64,000 nt of DNA from Orobanche coerulescens (GCA_033398695.1 CM065812.1:142358858-142422857), one strand, 5' to 3'. Counted from the stretch's first letter, positions 24,111 through 36,898 are shown. Notes: generated from the sequence alone by a model not told the origin. Made by a program: numbers and translations.

Positions 24111-26463
24111 TGTAACACCCCAAACTAGGCGGATATTACAGTGCCGTAAATCCCCAACTGGGACCCACCAGGCAATTGAAAATGAATGAATTACACAGGA
24201 TAAATGTAGTACCGAACTACATTACAACAATAATTACTCCGATGAGGAGTTTAGTTATAACACACCAGGACAATACCGAATACTAGTGTATTTTATATGA
24301 AGATAAAATACACAACACTGAATGAAACGGAGTATTCAAATGAAAGTCTGCAGCGGAAAATAAAGGACAATAACATGAATAACTGAAAGATCGGGGGCCC
24401 CTACTAGTATCACTGGGACTCCTCGACATTAGCGTGTTCTCCCCGTACTTTTGCCTTGCCAAGACCTGAAAAACAAAATCCCCAAACGGGGTCAGTTACA
24501 AAGAACAACAATCCTTAAGGGTTGAAAATACACAATCATGATTATATCTGAAATTATGAAATATCCTGTCGAAACATACGCAATCAAACATGCTATATGA
24601 ATCAACTAACAATACGGCTCAAAGGGTGGCGCCACACTATGCCCGGGATGGAAATGTGTCCGTGCACAAGCCACCAACGATCGAATACACGTGTGGTCTT
24701 GTACCTAATCAGTCTCACGAGATAATATGACTCGTGTGCACAGTCCAATGTGAGGCCAACAACCAACACACGACTTAAACGTGCCCGACATGAAAATCCT
24801 ACACATACCAACCGGCACGCCAGTATGACCCGGAATGCCACGATATAACAAAAGTGACATCGAAAATGAATAATGACTCACCGAGGTGGAATGGTAACGA
24901 AATAAATGACAGCTCAATGAAAAGATTGGAACCGTCGTTCCTTATGACTGAAACGATTAATTGATAACAACAAGTTTTGATACGATTAATATAATGATGA
25001 ATGAGTTATGATTATGAATGAACAACAACAAAAGGGATGAATATCCTTTTAACCGAGTAAGAATTAACTTACACAATACCGGTGACAATTATCCTTCCAC
25101 GAACAACGTCCTAATTGAGATATCGGTCGCTCGAACAACCTTGAATTATACAATATCCAACAACTTGTTCAATATACGAATCAAACACGAATATAACGAA
25201 CTCAAAACGTCGATACGATTAAACTAAGTTCATTGGGGCATTATATTGAATACGTTGTGGCCAAACTCCGGTTGTTTACAATCAAATCTCAATAAGCCAC
25301 TATCAATTCCCCCAAGAAGTGTTTCAAACTAACAAAACATCTCCAATACGATCAATAATCCATTATGAATATCCAAAATCGTGATTATAACGACCATTAA
25401 TCGAAAACCCCCAATTTCAACTCGATATTCAAAGTGTTCTTGAATAATCCTTCAATAATCCAATGAATCCTTATACAAACTCATAATCATATACATATCC
25501 CTTCATATAACATGATTATAACGTCCAAAACATCATAACTCAACACAAAAATCGAAATCCAAGGTGTTGAAGAATATTACCTTTGAAGATCCAAGTACTT
25601 TAATCCGAAGAACACGCGTTAGATCGATTATCCGGGCTTCACGATCGAAAGGAGATGAAGAAAATCAAACACTCAAATGATTTGTGAAGGAAAAACCCTC
25701 CCTCAAGCTCTCTCTCTCGGTTGTAGGTGAAGAAAAGGGAAAGATATGAGCTGAAATGCTCAAAAAACGAATTTATAGGGGTTGACTGCCCTGCCGGACA
25801 CGGCCCGTGCCGATCGGCATGGTCGTGTCGCACAGCTAGCCGACAGGGACTCGACCGTGTCCTGCTTGACACGGTCGCGGCGCGGAGGGCCTTCCGATAG
25901 TGACCCGTCCGACAGCGACTCGGCATGACTCGACCGTGTCCTGGAACACGGTCGGGCGTGTCCGCAGTCGGTTCTGGCTTATCCGGAAGAGTTCGACTCG
26001 GCCGTGCCAAACTACACGGTCGAGTCCTCGGGCGAGACTTCGCATTTCGGACGAGTACAAAGACGGGCCGTGTCGGACGACACGGCCGAGTTCGGTCGGC
26101 AGTGATCGGCCAAAAACTGAAAAATGAGCGGGGTGAGCCAAAACGACCATAACTCTCTCGTCCGGACTCCGATTGACTCACCGTTTGAACCATTGGAAAG
26201 CTAACTCGATGCTCTATAATATTGCAAAGATTTAGAATTTTTGGAGTCACCAAAAATTAATGGTGATCTAACAAAGTCGAACTCATATGAGGAAAGTTGA
26301 AACAATGAACAATAACGATACACAACTCGAAGTTTTTCCGAACGGTGAACACGGTGAACGAACATGATTGATGAATGATTATAAATGAGTGAAAATCCAC
26401 TGAGTGACAATCACCGAATGAAATTACTGAATGATAATGACTGAATTACAACCGGGTATTACA
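24111..26463 (-). repeat. 3' LTR of C
   Basis: 2353 bp. Minus strand starts TGTAATACCC and ends GGGTGTTACA. TATA box (CTATAAAT, minus) at 25771-25778. Around 25795-26100, on the upstream side of the TATA in transcription direction, sits a dense cluster of hairpin-forming words such as CGACCGTGT/ACACGGTCG and GGCCGTGTC/GACACGGCC. Confidence 0.9.
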
Positions 26464-26480
26464 TACACCCCCCCTTAAAA
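26464..26480 (-). promoter_or_regulatory. polypurine tract of C
   Basis: Minus strand TTTTAAGGGGGGGTGTA directly before the 3' LTR. Confidence 0.85.
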
Positions 26481-29060
26481 GAGTTTCGTCCCCGAAACTA
26501 AGGGTCAAACAACTCGGGATAACTCTCCCGCATACTATCCTCGGTTTCCCAAGTAGCCTCTTCGACTCCGTGTCTAGACCACTGAATCTTGACCACAGGA
26601 ATCGACTTATTTCTCAACTATTTGATTCGCCGCTCTAAGACTCGTATAGGACGCTCCTCATATGAATGGTCGTCGGTGATCTCGATTTCGTCGAACTGAA
26701 GTATGTGACTCGGGTCGGCAACATACTTCCGCAACTGAGAGACATGAAACCCATTATGAATTCGGATCAATGCCGGAGGTAAAGCCAATCGATAAGCTAA
26801 CTCGCCTACTCAATCCAAAATTTCAAACGGTTCAATGAATCTCGGACTCAACTTACCCCTCTTCCCAAAACGGAAGATACCACGACTCGGGGATACCTTG
26901 ACCAACACGTGGTCACCCGTCTCGAACTCTAGTGGTCGACGACGATTATCTGCATATGATTTCTGTCGACTCCGAGTGGTCAACAACAACTCCTGATCAA
27001 AGCTACCTTCTCACGGGCGGCTAATAAGCATATCGGGCTCGGTGCCGATTGATTCTAACAAGTCATCCCAACACAAAGGAGATCGACAAAGACGATCGTA
27101 CAAGGCCTCGTAAGGTGCCATCTTAATGGAGGCATGCCAACTATTATTATACGTGAACTCGATCAGTGGTAGTTGGGCTTCCCAATCGTCCTTCCAATCG
27201 AGGACGCATGCCCTCAACATGTCCTCTAATGTCTGAATAGTTCTCTCTGATTGTCCGTCGGACTGAGGATGAAAGGCAGTACTGAGATTAAGCTGAGTTC
27301 CCATAGCACGATGAACTGATTTCCAACATGAGACACGAATCGTCCGTCACGATCAGAAACGATACTCTTAGGGGCACCGCGAAGTCTCACTATCTCCTTG
27401 ATGAACAACTGGGCCAGTCTCTTGGGACTCCACATATCCTTGATTTCAAGGAAATGAGCTAAATTAGTAAAGCAGTCCGCGATCGCTCAGATCGTATTCA
27501 TGCCACGACGACTCGTCAGAAAATCGTGATGAATTCCATAGAAATGTCTTCCCACTTCCATTCTGGAATAGGGAGCGGTATCACCATACTCGTCGGTCGC
27601 TGATGTTCCATCTTGACTTGTTGACAGGTTAAGCATCTCGAAACAAATTCTGCGACTTCTCGCTTCATATTACTCCACCAGTAATTTTGTTTCAAGTCCT
27701 TATACATATTGCTAGACCCCGGATGAACAGAATAAGGGGTAGCATGAGCTTCTCTCAAAATCGAGTTTTTCAACTCATCATTCGCCGGTACACACATCCG
27801 ATTCTTAAATCTCAAAAATCCATCCTCGTGGGTCACGAATCCAGGGGCTTTCTCCTGAGCCACATCTTCACGGATGCGCAACAATGAAGGGTCTGAACTC
27901 TGATTCTCTCTGATTACCTCCTCAAGTGACGATGAAATCTCTAACATACAAAGTCGTCCCTCGAACTCGCCAAGCCGCACCTCGATCTCGGGTCTAAGGA
28001 ATTCCCGCCAAGCTCTTTTCGAATCGTTAAACGAGCAAGCATCCGCTCTTGAACGGACTTACGACTCAAGGCGTCGCCGACAACGTTCGCCTTGCCCGGT
28101 GGTAAAGGATCTCGATATCAAAATCTTTGATTAGTTCCAACCACCGCCTGCCGCATATTTAACTCCTTGTGAGTAAATATATACTTCAACTCTTGTGATT
28201 GGTGAAGATCTGACAGGTGATGCCATAAAGGTAACGACGCCAAATTTCCAACGTGAAAACCACGGTTGCTAGCTCCGGCCGTGGGTTGGATAATTAACCA
28301 GCTAATCCGAGGAAACATCGGATTTACTTAATATCTTTTGGAGGTTGCCAATCTCGGATAGTCTCCGTCTTCTGAGGGTCGACACGAACTCTGTCAGATG
28401 AAATTACATGCCCGAGAAAGTCACTTCGGACCTCCAGAACTCACATTTGGAAAACTTTCCATAAAGTTGTTCTCGTCTCAACACGTCGAGAACCTGATGA
28501 AGATGAACCTCATGTTCCTCTCGGCTACGAGAATAAATCAAAATGTTGTCGATGAAGACAACAACAAATTGATCCAAAAAGTCGATGAAAACCCGATTCA
28601 TTAACTCCATGAATACCGCAGGTGCAATAGTTAGCCCGAACGGCATAACTACGAACTCATAATGACCATAGCGTGTACGAAATGCTGTCCTCGCGATATC
28701 CGACTCTCGAATCCGCAACTGGTGATATCCAGATCTTAAGTCGATCCTGGAAAAATACTGAGGCTCCCTGAAGTTGATCTAAAAGATCATCAATACGGGG
28801 TAAGGGATACTACTCTTGATAATCACCCTGTTCAACTCCTGGTAATTAATACATACACGAGACGAGCCATCCTTCTCCTTGACAGATCAAACTGGTGCTC
28901 CTCACGGGGACGCAATCGGTCGGAGATAACCTTTCTCGAACTACTCCTCAAGTTGAATCTTCAACTCCTGCATTCTGGTCGGGGCCATCCGATACGGTGC
29001 CTTCGATAAAGGGGACGTACCGTCTCCCACTCACTCCTGAATTCTCCTACTCTATGTGAA
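26481..29060 (-). pseudogene. pol of C: RT, RNase H, integrase, C-terminus; protease missing
   Basis: RT remnants begin near 29040 (APYRMAPTRMQELK) with several stops. The best block (28718-28404) contains [11 protein letters not shown], where the second catalytic Asp of FIDD is Asn. RNase H is short and broken ([14 protein letters not shown], 28165-28140). Integrase is in pieces: finger and core start 27980-27516 (CLTCQQVKMEH), then 27435-27011 with SIVSDRDGRF and FHPQSDGQSERTIQTLEDML. The tail 27000-26500 reads chromodomain-type remnants (RHGVEEATWETED). Frameshifts separate these blocks. No protease is found upstream of RT. Confidence 0.85.
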
Positions 29061-29094
29061 GGCAACCAGATAACTCGTCTGGAAATACATCGTC

Positions 29095-29474
29095 ATTCGA
29101 TGACAATGATACCACGAATGATTGAACATTTCGATTGCCCTAGAATGGTCAATCGATAAAAAGAGATACCAATAATGATTGAACAACTCGATTGCCTTAG
29201 AAAGGCCAATCGATGAAGATGATACAATGAATGTTTGAATAACTCGATTGCCTTTGAAAGGCTAATCGATGAAAATGATACAATGAATGATTGAATGACT
29301 CGATTGTCTTAGAAAGGCCAATCGATGGAAATGATACAATGAATGATTGAATAACTCGATTGCCCTAGAGAGGCCAATCGATGGAAATGATACAAGGAAT
29401 GATTGGATAACTCAATTGCCTTAGAAAGGCCAATCGATGAGAATGATACAATGAATGATTGAATAGTTCGATTG
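29095..29474 (-). repeat. 56-bp minisatellite in element C
   Basis: CGATTG-anchored units start at 29132, 29189, 29245, 29301, 29357, 29413 and 29469: spacing 57, then 56 bp five times. Each unit carries CGATTGCCTT...AAGGCCAATCG, a hairpin with one bulged C. It lies between the gag remnant and RT, where protease should be. 29475-29830 after it shows nothing I recognise. Confidence 0.9.
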
Positions 29475-29830
29475 CGGAATTTCTCTGCTTTCGTCATAAT
29501 AATACTTCTTCTGGAACAACGGGGATTACTTCCCTGAAACACACATTCGACAACCAACGACGGAAAGATAGCGACCAAACGCTAACAAACACTGAGGATA
29601 GTATCAAGACGATCAAACCAACTAATACCGAAAATTACATCGTCCTAAGATAAGTTCACCACGATTAGATCCATCAACCAATCGCGGTCATTAAGTTTAA
29701 TTCGGTATGATTCCGAAAATTCTTCCATCGTCAGGTAGACCGATGGTATGAGGTCCACAAGCAATAGAACTATCCTGAAATAAGTCTATTCAAGCATGAT
29801 TCGAAATTGAATGAATGCGGTGTACCAGCA

Positions 29831-30542
29831 TCAAAAGGTACACACAAGTTGAAATAAAATTACGAATATACCTGAAATCATTCGGACCACCGGATCGTCG
29901 ATTCTCCTCATCATATGAATCTGGGACTTGCCGGTCCTCGAACCGGACGCTCCCGTCTGATAAATACGAGCTCCAACTCTATTTGCTTCCATTGTCTTAA
30001 ACGACGATGACAAAGCAGTATGATTCTGAAACACTGGTTGCTTCGGGGCCTGAGATGCCGCCGGAGCCGACTTGGAGTCCTTTCGGCAAAAACGGGCCTT
30101 ATGCCCAAAATTCCCACAATTATAGCACGTGATAGACGGTTTCAGACACTCGGGAATGAGATCCCGCACGATTATGCGCCGTAGGAGGTCGCTCAGAAAC
30201 GATAGGACTCACACGAGGCTTCTTGAAGGTTGACTGACCGCCTTCGGATTGATTACGCTTCGTTGATTTCTTGCTGACAAATGAAGGTTGTTGTTCAGCA
30301 CTTTCCTTAGCAGCTGGCTCATACGGGAGAGTTCTCTCGATTAATCCGGTCAGAGTGGCGCAATGATGATTGAGCAACTGCACATGGATCATCATGGCCT
30401 GCATAAAAGTGAGTGGATCAACCCGAACATCTTCTGATCGAGCCGAGTCCTGGGCACGATTTCCCGGCAGCGAGTGATTATTTCTCGGGTTTCGGTCCGC
30501 ACCGCGGCCTCTCCCCGTGCACCCCCTGACAGCTCTCTCCAT
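29831..30542 (-). pseudogene. gag of C, capsid core deleted
   Basis: Begins near ATG 30540-30542 with a basic Gly/Arg N-terminus (CTGRGRGADRN) and an N-terminal helix-like region up to about 30310. It then passes directly into the linker (KKPRVSPIVSERPP) and one CCHC knuckle (CYNCGNFGHKARFC, about 30125-30084). The central capsid segment seen in T1, D and A gag is absent. A frameshift near 30160 separates the two open parts. The frame runs on to about 29850, where protease should begin, and is lost. Confidence 0.8.
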
Positions 30543-30754
30543 ACTGAAGTAGGAAGGTCGCATAATGATTATATTACCCGCATAATTATCACGTTATGAT
30601 TATGTCATGAGATGATGAAAATGAGTATACATGCTCTAACTTAGTGATTATATGAATGATTTACTGAAGTGACATGATTATCTGATAAAATTCTTGAAAT
30701 GATTATCTTGAATAACTTAATCAGATTGATAATATGACCATCCAAATCGACAAC

Positions 30755-30985
30755 TGAGTAATGAAATGAATTGAGTAATTAATGAGTTAACATGATCGTC
30801 CTGATCATTACTGAGTAATGAAATGAATTAAGTGATTAATGAGTTAATATGATCGTCCTGATCATTAACTGAGTATTGAAATGAATTAAGTGATTAATGA
30901 GTTAATATGATCGTCCTGATTATTAACTGAGTATTGAAATGAATTAAGTGATTAATGAGTTAATATGATCGTCCTGATCATAATG
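30755..30985 (-). repeat. 57/58-bp tandem repeat in the leader of C
   Basis: Four units starting at 30755, 30812, 30870 and 30928, each holding TGAATTAAGTGATTAATGAG and GATCGTCCTGATC. It lies between PBS and gag start. The remaining leader (30986-31194 and 30565-30754) is AT-rich and shows no other feature. Confidence 0.85.
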
Positions 30986-31194
30986 AATGATGATGTTTGA
31001 GGATTGTTAATTGATGAATGATGAATGATTGACTATTGCCAGAAATTATACCATGGCGTTAGAAGTCTTACGCTTCTTTGGTCGATTGGCTCAAGATTCC
31101 GCACAGTCACACGTGACGCGAAAGTCCAATGATACTAGTCCGATGACGATGATTTCAAATGAGACATGACTCGGAAGGTAGTATTCAAAACCAC

Positions 31195-31206
31195 GCTCCG
31201 ATACCA
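31195..31206 (-). promoter_or_regulatory. primer binding site of C
   Basis: Minus strand TGGTATCGGAGC, three bases inside the 5' LTR end. Confidence 0.88.
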
Positions 31207-31209
31207 ACT

Positions 31210-34200
31210 CGTAACACCCCAAACTAGGCGGATATTACAAAGGCCGTAAATCCCCAACCTGGGACCCACCGTGCAATTGAAAATGAATGAATTACACAGA
31301 TAAATGTAGTACCGAACTACATTACAACAAAAAATACTCCGATGAGGAGTTTAGTTATAACACACCAGGACAATATCAATACTAGTGTATTTTATATGAA
31401 GATAAAATACACAACACTGAATGAAACGGAGTATTCAAATGAAAGTCTGCAGCGGAAAATAAAGGACAATAACATGAATAACTGAAAGATCGGGGCCACC
31501 TACTAGTATCACTGGGACTCCTCGACATCAGCGTGTTCTCCCCGTACTTTTGCCTTGCCAAGACCTGAAAAACAAAATCCCCAAACGGGGTCAGTTACAA
31601 AGAACAACAATCCTTAAGGGTTGAAAATACACAATCATGATTATATCTGAAATTATGAAATATCCTGTCGAAACATACGCAATCAAACATGCTATATGAA
31701 TCAACTAACAATACGGCTCAAAGGGTGGCGCCACACTATGCCCGGGATGGAAATGTGTCCGTGCACAAGCCACCAACGATCGAATACACGTGTGGTCTTG
31801 TACCTAATCAGTCTCACGAGACAATATGACTCGTGTGTGTTGCTACCCAAAATATTATCCGGAGATAGATATTGCTGGAATGGATGGGATAGCAAACAAA
31901 TGCAAGAGCACTTCCGTGAGAAAGATAAATAACACAAGATTTGCCGGGGTTGTTAGTCCCGGGCTTGAATGCTCTCGCGAGATATTATTAATACTAATAT
32001 TCGGGGATACAAGTACTAATGTAAGAATACAATTACAATGAGTGTAAAGATTCTTGTTATCTTAGCTAGTGAGCGTGTAGATTGCCGGAAGAACCAGATT
32101 TGATGCTCTGTGAGTTCTTGTAACAAAGGAGATGAACAGTCGCGGCGGTGAGAGATCGACGGTCTCTCACGGCGAGTATTTAGCTGGATGCTTGGGCTCC
32201 TGGGCTTATGAATCCCTTGGAATCTGTCTAGTGGAGACTTGCTGCTTCTGCCGATCGTCTTCTGGATGAGAGATTTAGAGAGAGAAGTCCTGAGATGGAT
32301 TCCGGTGAGATAGACGGGAGCTTGATGATATGTATGTTCTTCAGTATTTCCGTGAATGTATCGGAATGTGAGAGAATGAGTTCTGAGCGTAAGTCAGAAT
32401 GAATTGGGAACCATAGGTTCAGTGAATTAGGAACCTTTTTTCAGTAGGAGGAGGTTCTCTATTTATAGGGCTTGGATACGCCGGGCGATCGCCTTTTCTG
32501 CATTATAATAATCGGGCGATCGTCTTTTAGCACATGGGCCTGTCCCCTCAAAGTCTGCAGGAGTTGCTGGCAGTCAACTATGCGGTCCAATGGGGAGCTT
32601 ACACGCGTCCTGAGTTGCTGACACGGGTGGTCCCACTGACAACTTTCGGCGCACATGCTGGTAGGTGAGGTAGGTGGCAGGCTGTTGTCAAAGGTCTTGT
32701 CTGTCAGCAAAAGATCTTATCTGCTAGCGAAGATCTTGTCAGCGCCTTTGGTGGATCTGCACGTGGGTGCTTTTCTGAGATCCAGTCCTTGATGACTTTG
32801 ACGGGCGATCGTCTCTGCTCGGGGCGTAGGTCGATTGCCCTTAGCCGGTCACTAGAGTAGATCGCCAATTGTTAAAGGGCGATCGCCTTGGGAGTCGATC
32901 GCTAGGTACCTGACGGTGGTCTGATATCTTCGACTTGGCGAGCTAGCCATAGTTTGACTGGAGTTGACTTGGTCGCTCGGCCTTATAGTCGATCGCCTGT
33001 CGGGATGAATAAATCGTGACACAACAGTGTGCACAGTCCAATGTGAGGCCAACAACCAACACACGACTTAAACGTGCCCGACATGAAAATCCTACACATA
33101 CCAACCGGCACGCCAGTATGACCCGGAATGCCACGATATAACAAAAGTGACATCGAAAATGAATAATGACTCACCGAGGTGGAATGGTAACGAAATAAAT
33201 GACAGCTCAATGAAAAGATTGGAACCGCTGCTTTCTTATGATCAAACGATTAATTGATAACAACAAGTTTTGATACGATTAATATAATGATGAATGAGTT
33301 ATGATTATGAATGAACAACAACAAAAGGGATGAATATCCTTTTAACCGAGTAAGAATTAACTTACACAATACCGGTGACAATTATCCTTCCACGAACAAC
33401 GTCCTAATTGAGATATCGGTCGCTCGAACAACCTTGAATTATACAATATCCAACAACTCGTTCAATATACGAATCAAACACGAATATAACGAACTCAAAA
33501 CGTCGATACGATTAAACTAAGTTCATTGGGGCATTATATCGAATACGTTGTGGCCAAACTCCGGTTGTTTACAATCAAATCTCAATAAGCCACTATCAAT
33601 TCCCCCAAGAAGTGTTTCAAACTAACAAAACATCTCCCATACGATCAATAATCCATTATGAATATCCAAAATCGTGATTATAACGACAATTAATCGAAAC
33701 CCCCCAATTTCAACTCGATATTCAAAGTGTTCTTGAATAATCCTTCAATAATCCAATGAATCCTTATACAAACTCATAATCATATACATATCCCTTCATA
33801 TAACATGATTATAACGTCCAAAACATCATAACTCAACACAAAAATCGAAATCCAAGGTGTTGAAGAATATTACCTTTGAAGATCCAAGTACTTTAATCCG
33901 AAGAACACGCGTTAGATCGATTATCCGGGCTTCACGATCGAAAGGAGATGAAGAAAATCAAACACTCAAATGATTTGTCAAGGAAAAACCCTCCCTCAAG
34001 CTCTCTCTCTCGGTTGTAGGTGAAGAAAAGGGAAAGATATGAGCTGAAATGCTCAAAAAACGAATTTATAGGGGTTGACTGCCCTGCCGGACACGGCCCG
34101 TGCCGATTGGCACGGTCGTGTCGCACAGCTGGCCGACAGGGACTCGACCGTGTCCTGCTTGACACGGTCGCGGCGCAGAGGGCCTTCCGATAGTGACCCG

Positions 34201-34753
34201 TCCGACAGCGACTCGGCATGACTCGAACGTGTCCTGGAACACGGTCGGGCGTGTCGGCAGTCGGTTCTGGCTTATCCGGAAGAGTTCGACTCGGCCGTGC
34301 TAAACGACACGGTCGAGTCCTGTGGGCAGAGACTTCGGCATTTCCGGACGAGTACAGCACGGGCCGTGTCGGACGACACGGCCGAGTTCGGTCGCGTGAT
34401 CGCCAAAATCAAAATGAGCGGGGTGAGCTAAAACGACCATAACTCTCTCGTCCGGACTCCGATTGACTCACCGTTTGAACCATTGGAAAGCTAACTCGAT
34501 GCTCTATAATATTGCAGAGATTTAGAATTTTTGGAGTCACCAAAAATTAATGGTGATCTAACAAAGTCGAACTCATATGAGGAAAGTTGAAACAATGAAC
34601 AATAACGATACACAACTCGAAGTTTTTCCGAACGGTGAACACGGTGAACGAACATGATTGATGAATGATTATAAATGAGTGAAAATCCACTGAGTGACAA
34701 TCACCGAATGAAATTACTGAATGATAATGACTGAATTACAACCGGGTATTACA
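31210..34753 (-). repeat. 5' LTR of C, split by a solo LTR
   Basis: Same LTR as 24111-26463. Without the inserted 31838-33025 and one TSD copy it measures 2351 bp against 2353. The terminal base next to the PBS is changed (plus-strand CG instead of TG). The hairpin cluster recurs at 34085-34390. Confidence 0.9.
31838..33025 (-). repeat. solo LTR of a Tat-type element
   Basis: Plus strand starts TGTTGCTACCC and ends CACAACA, 1188 bp, with a perfect TSD gtgtg at 31833-31837 and 33026-33030. The uninserted sequence is present in the other C LTR (CTCGTGTGCACAG near 24734). The reverse complement matches the Tat 3' LTR at 2296-3171 in its ends and its TCTCGCGAG region. U3 (32480-33000) is full of GGCGATCGCC/GTC words. 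TATA box on the minus strand near 32456-32468. No interior is present, so the element was reduced by LTR-LTR recombination. Confidence 0.92.
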
Positions 34754-36657
34754 TCCATCTCAAATTATGCATGTTGTGAGGTTTCGTTTGGCGTTTCGAT
34801 CATGTATTGTGTACTTCGGATGCTTTGGGTCATTTTCTAATTTCCCAAAGTTATGGAGTAATCACGTTTGCTGTCATTTTCTGAACCTTCGGGTAGTCGG
34901 AAATATGTTCCTTTTGGCACTTAGGATCTTTGTCTCGAACTCCAGGTATTCCTATCTTCATGTTTTGGTTAATCGTCGCGTTTGGATTTCCGGGTCTTTT
35001 CTTCATAATCTGGGAGGACATAATGTACGTTAAGGGCGGTGCTTGACGTATGTTATGTGCTACTTAACGTACATTACCTTGTTGTCGTTACGTACGTAAT
35101 GGTGTTCAGGAAATTGGGCAGTGGGTTGTGCCAGCCCCTTATGTACGCTACGAGTTTGATGTGCATGCATTAACATGGATCATTACGTACGTAAGAGCTT
35201 TATCAAAACATTCGTAATGGCCTATGTATTTTTGGACAGGAGGTCCTGCCCATGCATTACATACGTAATATGGGAAGGCTTACGTATGTTAACCAGCTAA
35301 CGTAGGCTAACGTATATAATCGGGCCTGGGTTTATATACCCAGGAGTTGACTGATTTCGGCCATTTTTCATCTTCCTTCCTCCTCTCCGATTTTTGGGTG
35401 ATTTTGGGCGATATACGGGCGATTCGAAGTCTAGAAACTCCTAGCCATCATCTTTCTTGAGTTCTTAGTGTAGACTAACTACACCAACACTTTTCTTCGT
35501 CGTCGATCCGGGGTAATCTCCTAGAACCCTATTTTGGGGAATTTGGGGGTTTTGAGTTTTTTTCCGATTCGTTCCATGTTGTTAGTTAATCCATGATGTA
35601 TATGATTAATCTTGATGGTATTCTTGTTTTCCCTATGTGTTCATGTTATGTTTCGTGTTATTTGTGAAATCGAGAGGGTTCGGTTGCGATCCGTCATCGT
35701 CGTTGTTTTGTACGAACTTATATAAATCCTAGGTGGGATTTCGGGTGTCTTTCGTTATTGTTTTTCTTGTCGAATTGGTTGTAATGGTGTTTGACGAATC
35801 GTCTAGGTTCGGTGTTCAGTTTATCACAACCGCGGTCGTAATGCTTTCCATTTCTCGTCGTCATTTAATATAGGCAAGTATCCTTAATGAACTTACGCTC
35901 TTTATATGATAGTATTGTATGCGTGATGGGTGTGTGTATGCTCAGTACGGGTTAGGTCCGACGGGGTCTCGGTAGGGGTCCACAGAGGCGTGGATCAACG
36001 AGCTTTGCTTTTAACCAGTGCAGGTTAGATCTGATGGGGTCTCGGTAGGGGTCCACAGAGGCATGGATCGACGGTTAATTGTGGTGCATTTTATAAATGT
36101 GATTTGATTATGGCATTTCCGGAAATGAGTGCTTTTGAACTGTGATTTCATGATTGCATGCATTGACCAAATGTGTAGGATGTAAGTTGTTCATTTGGCT
36201 TACCTGTACTAGCATAATTGCTAACCCCTTTGGGGACCCTTTTTGGGAAAATTCATTTTATGAATTTCAGGTTATGTTCATCCAGACGAGCGGGCATTGG
36301 GATAGTACGAGGATGCTGGCCAGGGTTGTTGACATGTGCAAACGAGTTTCTTTATATTCCGTTGTCCATTTCGATATGGTTGTTTTCCAACATGTGAACT
36401 AATAGACGTACTCGAGTGCTTAAGGGCTTTTGATTGTGCAAAGTGTATTGAGTTGTCCGTTATGTTTTCGTTGGATTATTGTGTTGCTTGATTAACCGGT
36501 CGAACCGGGTGGATTTTAATTGTTTTGCGTCTTTGTGATGTGGTGTTATTGCGTCGACTCCGTGAGTCAATGAGTGAAGTTGATTACCTAGTCTAGTGGG
36601 TCCCATGTAGGGGTCCACGGTGTTGTTACATTCCCGGGATTTCTTGGGGTGTTACAA

Positions 36658-36669
36658 TGGTATCGGAGC
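36658..36669 (+). promoter_or_regulatory. primer binding site of D
   Basis: TGGTATCGGAGC, one base after the LTR end. Confidence 0.9.
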
Positions 36670-36780
36670 AAAGGTTAATGGATACCTAGGCTTGTCGGTT
36701 AATTGGGTCTAGTCGTGTTTTTTTTGTTTTGTTTTGCACATCGTCACCCCACTGCCATCGTCTCGGTACTTCCAGTGCTC

Positions 36781-36897
36781 GTAAGTTTTATTTACTCTAT
36801 TCTTTGTTTCCTTGCATCGTACTCCCGATTCTTGAACTGTGACTATTTTTCCTCTTGTACTTATCATCGAATTGCATTTTCTACCTCTTATCTTCAG
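36781..36897 (+). other. probable leader intron of D
   Basis: GTAAGT (36781) to TCTTCAG (36897), 117 nt, pyrimidine-rich. The gag ATG at 36899 follows the acceptor by one base. Equivalent to 7724-7826 in T1 and to the longer intervals in A. Confidence 0.55.
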
Positions 36898-36898
36898 T

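Larger units (their letters stand above)
24111..34753 (-). mobile_element. Ty3/gypsy element C, minus-oriented, deleted interior
   Basis: 3' LTR 24111-26463 and 5' LTR 31210-34753 (split by a solo LTR). TSD tccat at 24106-24110 and 34754-34758, perfect. The empty-site equivalent is in D's 3' LTR (CAAATCCATCTCA near 41806). Interior 26464-31209 has PPT, broken pol, a 56-bp minisatellite in place of protease, a gag lacking its capsid core, a second tandem repeat and the PBS. The LTRs look nearly identical to each other outside their first few hundred bases. Confidence 0.92.
23872..36656 (+). repeat. 5' LTR of D, split by element C
   Basis: Pieces 23872-24110 and 34759-36656, about 2137 bp together. 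34754-34758 is the second TSD copy (tccat) made by C. Contains TACGTA palindromes (35020-35320), a TATA sequence inside an inverted repeat (35325-35344), and the paired module near 35945-36075. Confidence 0.88.

Noticed and set aside
25639..26253. Long open frames in the C LTRs (also 33932-34442)
   Set aside because: They follow the GC-rich hairpin cluster, occur on both strands, and encode only low-complexity Arg/Pro/Thr sequence.
29095..29474. CRISPR-like regular repeats
   Set aside because: Tandem units without spacers in a plant retrotransposon; a minisatellite.
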